A DNA stretch of 29,439 nucleotides from Robiginitomaculum sp. (lineage in GTDB: Bacteria > Pseudomonadota > Alphaproteobacteria > Caulobacterales > Maricaulaceae): NCBI GenBank assembly GCA_021647375.1, contig JAKIUV010000027.1, positions 1 through 29,439 on the forward strand, in the 5' to 3' direction. Within the stretch, counting starts at the first letter, position 1. Each line of letters begins with the position of its first letter. The notes beneath the pieces were generated by a model. It did no database searches. It saw nothing but the letters and a program-made list of their open reading frames with translations, and was not told the DNA's origin. Positions 23,682 through 29,439 of this stretch are shown piece after piece. The position numbers and the translations under genes are program-made.

Positions 23682-24041
23682 ATGGGTATGGGTGCGTGGG
23701 ATATGCGTCAGTTATTATCAACATTCTTGGTCTTGAGCCTGCTATTTATCACCATGCATTCTGTCATGGGCGGTGAGCATGGGCCGGAGCCAACTGATAA
23801 TTTCTCCTCTGGATTGCAGACCGCTATGGTTATTGCCACAGGTGATGAACAGCTTCCATCCGACGGTAATTCGTTCAGCACGGAATGTAATATTTGCCAT
23901 ACTGCCCACACATTGCTGATGCTAGCCCCTGATGAGCTAACATTGGTTGATTATGTGCCTAGCACCAAGCACATGTGGGACAATACTCTGCGTCCCGCAC
24001 CTGTGGACGATATACCCCACCCCCCTATAATCTTGATTTAA
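23682..24041 (+). CDS. Small secreted CxxCH protein upstream of czcCBA
   Basis: 119 residues from ATG 23682. Met8 at 23703 begins a cleaner signal peptide (Met-Arg-Gln-Leu-Leu...) and is an equally good start; neither has a strong ribosome site. TTGACA at 23665-23670 could be a -35 element. The mature part carries Glu-Cys-Asn-Ile-Cys-His-Thr-Ala-His. This could hold heme c or, given its size and the missing distal Met pattern, a metal ion. The C-terminus is HPPIILI. No named family. The parallel with the six-Cys protein ahead of cusCBA (signal peptide, Cys cluster, ~35-residue tail with a Pro-Pro end) suggests a shared accessory role for heavy-metal RND pumps. Confidence 0.6.
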   Translation: MGMGAWDMRQLLSTFLVLSLLFITMHSVMGGEHGPEPTDNFSSGLQTAMVIATGDEQLPSDGNSFSTECNICHTAHTLLMLAPDELTLVDYVPSTKHMWDNTLRPAPVDDIPHPPIILI

Positions 24042-24060
24042 CTCTGCTTTAGGGCGGAGT
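24041..24060 (+). other. Short stem-loop between the CxxCH gene and czcC
   Basis: ACTCTGC (24041-24047) and GCGGAGT (24054-24060) pair with one G-U and a six-base loop, starting at the stop codon of the small gene. No T run follows. It may stabilise or attenuate the message. The remaining ~120 bases up to czcC hold no other clear signal and no copy of the shared ECF element. Confidence 0.35.
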
Positions 24061-24184
24061 CCCAATTGCGTTCATATGCGAAATGCCCATTTGCGTTTAC
24101 GTTTGAACTGCATGTGAACTTGCGGACTTCGCGGTGACGACCAAATGGTTGCGCCAAGCGCGCGCCAAAATCAAGAGATCTAAA

Positions 24185-25510
24185 ATGAATACGAAAACAT
24201 CTGTGCTGTCCTGCACTGTCTGGACTGTTTGCACTGGGGTCGTAATGCTTATGACAAGTGTTGCACCGGGAGCAGTTGCACAAACACCTACTACGGATAC
24301 TTATCCCGAACTTATAACGCTAACACCAGCAAGTAGTCGAAATTTTATAAGCACGGAGACGGTTAAAAGACCCAATGTCGCCAGCTTTGTGCAATCGGCT
24401 ATGACTGGGCATCCGGCATTACAGGCGGCGCAAGCAGCACTAGAAGCCGAGAAAGCCCGGGCGCGCGGTATGGGGCGCAAGCTTTATAACCCCGAACTGG
24501 AAGTGGACTTGGAAACAGCGAGTACAGAAATCGCAACTATCGGCTTATCCCAGACCCTTGACCGCCATAAAAAACGCAAAGTGTTGCAAGACGCCGGGCG
24601 TGATAATGTCTTTGCGGCTCAGGCAGCGGTGGAGTTGGTCAAGAAAACCCTGCAAACCGAATTGTTAACTGCCTTGTCCGAATACCAGATCAATCATGAC
24701 ATGGTGGCATTGGCTGAAAGCAAAGTTGCATTTTCCCGCGATTTTCTAAAACTGGCTGAGCGGCGCAAGGCGGCGGGGGATTTGTCCAGCTCCGAAGTAC
24801 TCACGGCGCGATTGTCACTGGCTGGCTCGCTTGCAGATTTGGCGCGGGCTAAATCGGAGCAGTCCCGGGCAGCGCAAACCTTGACCACATTAACCGGCAC
24901 ACAGTTAGAGAGGTGGCCACTTTTACGCGGAACGCCAAATGGCCAAAGTGCGCGAAACTGGCTGGCAAACCCTGAAAGTTTCCCAGAAATACGTTTGGCC
25001 AGTGCGCAGTCGCGGGCTTTTAGATCGCGCATTGCGGTTGCCAGAAAAATGCGCAAAACCGACCCGACTGTCGGCGGGCGCATTGGTCTGGAAGGCTCCA
25101 ACGCATTATTTGGTGTCAGCCTGGCTATCCCCTTACAGATCAACAACAAATACTATGATAGTATTGACGTGGCCAAGGCCGAAAGCCTTGAGGCCGAAGC
25201 TGGACTGGCTCGTATCCGCAGGCAAACTATTGCCCGTCTTAAAGGCACCGAGCGCCGCTTCGCGGACGCCGAACGAGCCTGGCAAGACTGGCAAAGCTCT
25301 GGCGCGTTGCAGCTGGACACCCAGCGCTCGCTCCTTAAGCAACTCTGGGAAGCTGGCGAGCTGAACGCCGTTAACTACCTCATTCAATTTGACCAAACTT
25401 TCGATGCACAGAGCGCGTCTGCTGAACTGAAGGCTGCCTATTGGCGCAGTTGGTTCGAGCGCTTGGATGCAAGTAATTTAATTCCACAATGGCTGGAGAC
25501 CATCCAATGA
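24185..25510 (+). CDS. czcC: TolC-family outer-membrane channel, CzcC-like
   Basis: 441 residues from ATG 24185. The frame is open from 24134, but Met18 starts the signal peptide (hydrophobic about 7-30, cleavage near Ala-Val-Ala-Gln). CzcC-type features include SFVQSAMTGHPALQAAQAALEAEKARARGMGRKLYNPELEVDLET, long coiled helices and RRKAAGDLSSSEVLTARLSLA. Forms the outer-membrane exit for the pump built with the two downstream genes. The stop overlaps the czcB start (ATGA). It shares the family, but little sequence, with the cusC homologue at 2703, so the two operons are not a recent duplication. Confidence 0.9.
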   Translation: MNTKTSVLSCTVWTVCTGVVMLMTSVAPGAVAQTPTTDTYPELITLTPASSRNFISTETVKRPNVASFVQSAMTGHPALQAAQAALEAEKARARGMGRKLYNPELEVDLETASTEIATIGLSQTLDRHKKRKVLQDAGRDNVFAAQAAVELVKKTLQTELLTALSEYQINHDMVALAESKVAFSRDFLKLAERRKAAGDLSSSEVLTARLSLAGSLADLARAKSEQSRAAQTLTTLTGTQLERWPLLRGTPNGQSARNWLANPESFPEIRLASAQSRAFRSRIAVARKMRKTDPTVGGRIGLEGSNALFGVSLAIPLQINNKYYDSIDVAKAESLEAEAGLARIRRQTIARLKGTERRFADAERAWQDWQSSGALQLDTQRSLLKQLWEAGELNAVNYLIQFDQTFDAQSASAELKAAYWRSWFERLDASNLIPQWLETIQ

Positions 25511-26718
25511 GAAACCAAATGAAAAATTCAAAATACTATCTAACATTATCCGCAGTCCTGCTTTTGGGCACGGCAACATATTTCGCAAACTCCCCGTCTT
25601 CTTTTGTTCAGGAGGCCTATGCCCAAGAAGCGGATAACCACGATGATCACGACGAAGAGGGCGGTGATGAACACGGGGAAGAAGAAGGTGTTATTGAAAT
25701 GGACGCCGCAGAGCGCCGTAAAAACGGCGTGACTACCGCATGGCTAGCTTTGGAAACCCTGAGCACCGAGATTACGGCGCCTGGCGAAATCATCCTCAAC
25801 CAATATAAAACCAGCCGGGTCACCCCACGCATTTCCGCGCAAATCACCAAGCGCCACGCCAAGCTTGGCGCGCATGTCAAGCGCGGTAACTCGCTAGTGA
25901 CCCTGACCAGTGTCGAACTGGCCGAAGCCCAAGGCAATGCGATTGTGACTAATCAGGAATGGCAACGGGTAAAGGCCTTGGGACAGGATGTTGTTTCAAA
26001 ACGCCGATATGTAGAAGCTAAAATTGCCGCACAGCTTACCAAGGCCAAAATCGCCGCCTTTGGTATGACGCCAACAGCTATCAAACAATTGCTGGCCAGT
26101 GGCGATGCGGCTAAAGCGACGGGTACATTCACGCTGTTTTCCGGGCAGTCTGGCACTGTGATGCAAGACGATTTTGTCCTTGGCGAAATTATCCAGCCGG
26201 GTCGAGTTTTGTTTGAAATTAGCGACGAAAGCACGGCATGGGTCAATGTGCGCGTACCGAGCGACGAAGCTGACCATATAAAAATCGGTGCGCCCGTGCG
26301 CCTTATGACCGGAAGCGGTAACCGCAAAACCAGTTGGAAGCAAGGCAAAGTCTTACAGCTTAACCATCAAGTTGATGAAGCCACCCGCACATTCTCCGTG
26401 CGCGTAGAAATGGACAATAAAGGCGACGAACTTCACGCTGGCCAATTTGTCACGGCATATTTGCAAACTGGCAAAGAGGGGCACAAGGTTCTTGCCGCGC
26501 CAGTGGATGCAGTCACGTTTATGGAGGGCAAGAACATTGTCTTTGCGATAGAGGGTGATGAATTGCACCCAACGCCCGTGGAAATCGGTGCCAAGCGCGG
26601 CAATTGGGTCGAGATTAAAAGCGGTATTAGCGAGGGCACCGAAATCGCCACCTCGGAAATCTTCTTGCTTAAATCGCTTATTTTGAAATCAAAAATGGGA
26701 TCAGGCCACGGTCACTAG
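25507..26718 (+). CDS. czcB: CzcB-type RND adaptor with His/Asp-rich ends
   Basis: 403 residues from ATG 25507 (GGAGA upstream, overlapping the czcC stop); the earlier in-frame start at 25489 lies well inside czcC. One membrane segment (about 12-30) precedes an acidic/His region (HDDHDEEGGDEHGEEEG) that could gather divalent cations. The adaptor domains follow: APGEIILNQYKTSRVTPRISAQI, a shortened helical hairpin, the barrel (GEIIQPGRVLFEISDESTAWV) and the membrane-proximal domain. The chain ends Gly-His-Gly-His. It links CzcA and CzcC. No CusF or Met-type segment is present, in contrast to the cusB homologue, which fits export of divalent metals. Confidence 0.92.
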   Translation: MRNQMKNSKYYLTLSAVLLLGTATYFANSPSSFVQEAYAQEADNHDDHDEEGGDEHGEEEGVIEMDAAERRKNGVTTAWLALETLSTEITAPGEIILNQYKTSRVTPRISAQITKRHAKLGAHVKRGNSLVTLTSVELAEAQGNAIVTNQEWQRVKALGQDVVSKRRYVEAKIAAQLTKAKIAAFGMTPTAIKQLLASGDAAKATGTFTLFSGQSGTVMQDDFVLGEIIQPGRVLFEISDESTAWVNVRVPSDEADHIKIGAPVRLMTGSGNRKTSWKQGKVLQLNHQVDEATRTFSVRVEMDNKGDELHAGQFVTAYLQTGKEGHKVLAAPVDAVTFMEGKNIVFAIEGDELHPTPVEIGAKRGNWVEIKSGISEGTEIATSEIFLLKSLILKSKMGSGHGH

Positions 26719-26751
26719 AATCGGAGTGCTAGAAGCCATTAGGAATAAATC

Positions 26752-29112
26752 ATGTTAAATAAACTCGTAGAATTTTCGCTTCAGTACAAAGCGCTTGTAC
26801 TGATCACCTTTGCCGTCATCGCTTTTTTGGGCGTGCGGGCAATCAATACTATCCCCATTGACGCCTTTCCGGATGTCACTCCGGCGCAGGTCAATATCTA
26901 TACGGAAAGCCCCGGATTGGCGGCTGAGGACGTAGAGGAGCTTCTGACTTTCCCGATCGAATCGGCTATGGCCGGATTGCCGGATGTCAAGGAAATCCGC
27001 TCGGTTAGCCTATTCGGTTTGTCTTATGTAGCCGTATATTTCAAAGACGATATGGACATATATTTCGCCCGCCGCCTTGTGGGTGAACGCTTGCAAGAAG
27101 TGGGCGACCGTATCCCCGAAGGTTACGGCACACCCGAACTTGGCCCCAATACGTCCGGGCTTGGGCAGGTGTTTTGGTACACTTTGGAGCGTGCCGACGA
27201 GAAACTGAACGCTGATATTACCGATATGGATTTGCGCACGCTTCAAGACTGGACTGTAAGGCTTATTTTGCGCACAGCGCCGGGTGTTGACGATGTAATG
27301 TCTTGGGGTGGTCAGGAACGGCAATATCAAGTGCAAATCGATCCGCTCAAGCTGATTAAATACAATCTTGGTTTCACCGAAGTTATGGAAGCCATTGAGG
27401 CCAATAATCGGCAGGTTGGTGGTCAATATATCGATCAAGGATCAGAGCAATTTCTAGTGCGCGGGCTTGGCTTGGTCAAGAACGAAGCCGATATTGGCGC
27501 GATTAAACTCAAGAGCGTGGACGGCACCGCTGTCTATATCCGTGACGTAGCCACTGTGACCCAAGCGGGCGCGCTACGCTTTGGCGCTGTCACCCGCGAC
27601 GGTAAGGAAGTTGTGCTGGGCATGGCCCTATCGCGCATGGGCGAAAACGCTCAATCCGTTGTTGAAAACGTCAAAGATAAGCTGGAAACTGTCGAGAAAG
27701 CTTTGCCGCCCGGCGTTGTCGTCAAGCCGATTTACCAGCGCACAGATTTGGTGGAAAAGGCCGTCGGCACTGCTGAGAAAGCTTTGATACAAGGCTCCAT
27801 TCTTATCGCCATTGTGCTGTTTTTGTTTTTGGGAGAAATCCGCTCGGCCATTGTGGTCACCTCGGCTTTACCGCTGGCCATGCTCATCGCCTTTATCATG
27901 ATGAACCAGATGGGCTTGTCGGCCAACCTTATGTCGCTAGCGGGACTTGCCATCGGGATTGGAATGATGGTGGACGGGGCTGTGGTTATGGTAGAGAACT
28001 CATTCCGCATCATGGCGGAGCGAAAATCCGAAGATAATGGCCCAGTCAACAAAACGGCAGCGGTTCTTACGGCGGCCAAAGAGGTTGCCAACCCGATGAC
28101 CTTCGCCATCGCCATTATCATCATCGTGTTCATGCCTTTGTTTACGCTTGAGGGTCTTGAGGGTAAATTGTTCAAACCCATGGCTTTTAATATCAGCTTT
28201 GCTATGGCTGGGTCATTATTGTTGACCTTGACGTTAATCCCGGTTCTGGCCGCTTTAATCTTGAAACCCAAAGAGGAAAAAGATACACTTTTAGTGCGTA
28301 TTTTAAAGCGTGGCTACCTGCCTTTGCTGGCGTTTTCTCTTAAACGCAAAGCTTTGGTTATGGGCAGCGCCATTGTTTTGCTCATTGGCTCGCTCAGCCT
28401 GTTTCCCTTGTTGGGCAAGGAGTTTATGCCGCAGCTTCAAGAAGGATCAATCATGTGGCGGGTATCGTCCATTCCGTCCACTTCGCTGGATCAGTCTATC
28501 AAAATCGCCAAAAACATCGAAAATGCCCTGAGCGAATATCCAGAGGTTGAGACAACTATCTCTATGATTGGCCGGGCTGAAAAGGGCGAAACGGCGGATG
28601 TTAATTATATGGAAGTTTACACCGCCCTCAAACCGCCAGAGGACTGGCCGGGCAACCGCAATATCACCGAACTGGCCGAAGACATGCGCGAGACGCTAGA
28701 GGAAGTGGCACCAACATCAGTGGTCGCTTTCACCCAGCCTATTCAAATGCGGGTGGAGGAACTTATCTCCGGCGTGCGTGCTACATTGGCGGTCAAACTT
28801 TACGGTGAAAACCTGCAAGAACTTGACCGTTTATCTGCCGAAATTAAGGAAGTTTTGGAAGGTGTCGAAGGCGTTGCCGATTTATCTTTGGAGGCCAATA
28901 TCGGCAAGCCGCAAATCCGAATCGAAGTGGATCGGGCAGCTTTGGCACGCTACGGTATGAACGCCGATGATGTGCTGACCATTGTACGCACGGGTATCGG
29001 CAGCGAGCCTGTCAGCACATTCTCGTCTGTCATAATCCCGGATCCCCCACTGCCCTTAGCAATAAGAGCTTTGAGAGTTCCCGACAGACAACCTGCAAGC
29101 AATTGCAGATGA
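26752..29112 (+). pseudogene. czcA: czcA-like heavy-metal RND pump, 3' end lost
   Basis: 786 codons; intact members have about 1,030-1,050. AGGA precedes the ATG. The N-terminal two thirds are normal: PIDAFPDVTPAQVNIYTESPG, VDGAVVMVENSFR in TM4, and the periplasmic domains through VRTGIGSEPVSTF. About codon 760 (near 29030) the family sequence stops. The last ~27 residues are unrelated, Pro-rich and end at TGA 29112, and no other frame resumes the family. TM8-TM12 and part of the last periplasmic domain are missing, so the pump should not work. The sharp edge suggests an insertion, a deletion or an assembly join rather than gradual decay. VDGAVVMVEN with the CzcB type suggests divalent metals (Co/Zn/Cd/Ni). 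Confidence 0.88.
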
Positions 29113-29170
29113 ACGGGCAACGACCACTTCTTCAGCGCCCATCTCCTCGGAGGTGGGCGTTGTCTTTTTT
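29077..29170 (+). ncRNA. Candidate structured RNA ending in an intrinsic terminator
   Basis: GTTCCCG (29077-29083) can pair with CGGGCAAC (29114-29121, one bulge) around a perfect hairpin, CTGCAA-GCAA-TTGCAG (29093-29108), which has a GNRA tetraloop. The terminator hairpin described at 29137-29170 follows. There is no convincing coding sequence here beyond the tail of the broken czcA frame. This could be a small RNA or a transcript end carried by the incoming DNA. No known RNA family recognised. Confidence 0.35.
29137..29170 (+). terminator. Rho-independent terminator downstream of the broken czcA
   Basis: GCCCATCTCC (29137-29146) and GGAGGTGGGC (29149-29158) form a GC-rich stem with one T-G pair and a tight loop. 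After GTTGTC a run of six T ends at 29170. It is the clearest intrinsic terminator in the window, and it belongs to the unrelated DNA after 29030. Confidence 0.8.
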
Positions 29171-29214
29171 ACGATCCGATTTTTTACAAATTCTTAGACC
29201 CTCAACCTGCTAGC

Positions 29215-29439
29215 TTACTCGCGCGCTGACGGAGGAGCTTGGTAGGCATCCTCATCCACGCTGTATGAAAACATATCCTCGGCGGTCAAGACCTTGATCT
29301 CGAAGAACCCAAGATCCAGCGGCTCACCAATGATCTCGGTGATATCCACGGTCTGCCCGGCTCGGTCTGGTGCGGGTGTCAGAAAGATTCGTACAGGCTT
29401 GGTGAGGTCCGGTTCATCGACCGGGATTCGGCTGCCGTC
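29215..29439 (-). CDS. C-terminal end of an unknown protein, start off window
   Basis: The minus frame is open from the window edge to TAA at 29215-29217, 74 residues. It contains VDEPDLTKPVRIFLTPAPDRAG, ITEIIGEPLDLGFFEIKVLTAED and ends PPSARE. It reads as ordinary soluble protein with no membrane segment or metal motif. No family recognised. It converges on the terminator at 29137-29170. It belongs to the DNA joined to czcA, so identifying it would show what that DNA is. Confidence 0.55.
   Translation of the reverse strand, partial: DGSRIPVDEPDLTKPVRIFLTPAPDRAGQTVDITEIIGEPLDLGFFEIKVLTAEDMFSYSVDEDAYQAPPSARE

Noticed and set aside
23660..24184. Search for the shared ECF element before the czc operon
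   Set aside because: GCGT occurs several times, but none has an AGGG block 15 bases upstream, so the czc operon is left outside the regulon.
29119..29165. attC-like site (integron) in the joined DNA
   Set aside because: GGCAAC and GTTGTC roughly face each other, but the GTTRRRY core is not met and the structure is better read as a terminator.

Overview
The window is a metal-handling island, mostly for copper, from a Gram-negative bacterium. The probable host is an alphaproteobacterium of moderate GC content. This rests on several outer-membrane and TolC-type proteins, a Tat-exported PcoA-type oxidase, and a CTAGAGCATT-ended palindromic element of a kind I associate with alphaproteobacteria. 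The class is an inference and I cannot name a genus. I saw no rRNA, tRNA or CRISPR array.

Layout. 1-1300 (minus): an exported acidic repeat protein cut by the window edge, then an outer-membrane barrel. 1521-8591 (plus): a copper operon with a Met/His-rich periplasmic protein, a six-Cys secreted protein and cusC-cusB-cusA, where CusB carries a fused CusF domain. 8609-10272 (plus): a diheme peroxidase/MauG-like lipoprotein. 10280-12326: a minus-strand ArsR-family regulator divergent from an alpha-carbonic anhydrase plus a small barrel. 12345-16135 (minus): a DUF411 protein, a His-rich DUF2231 membrane protein, an NTF2-like lipoprotein, a CnrY-CnrX-CnrH signalling module and a monoheme cytochrome c lipoprotein. 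16267-16575: a 309-bp MITE-like element. 16572-20603 (minus): a 79-residue membrane protein, a CDF transporter, a 121-residue membrane protein and a Cu(I) P-type ATPase. 20697-23533 (minus): pcoA-pcoB. 23682-29112 (plus): a CxxCH secreted protein and czcC-czcB-czcA, with czcA broken near 29030 by unrelated sequence that contains a structured terminator and the end of an unknown minus-strand gene.

How it fits together. No CopRS/CusRS-type two-component system is present. The regulator I can see is an ECF sigma factor with a CnrX-like sensor and a CnrY-like anti-sigma. Six transcription units in the island have the same promoter-like element, (T/C)(G/A)AGGG-N15-GCGTA, always with a spacer of exactly 15 bases. 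They are the Met-rich/cusCBA operon, the peroxidase, the DUF2231-cnrYXH operon itself, DUF411, the CDF/ATPase operon and pcoAB. The czc operon and the carbonic anhydrase unit lack it. I read this as a self-activating ECF copper regulon. Two of the six promoters also have strong inverted repeats over the predicted start site, so a second regulator may act there.

The encoded machinery covers cytosolic Cu(I) export (P-type ATPase), periplasmic oxidation and storage (PcoA, Met-rich protein, DUF411), transfer across the outer membrane (CusCBA, PcoB) and periplasmic electron transfer or peroxide handling (cytochrome c, diheme protein).
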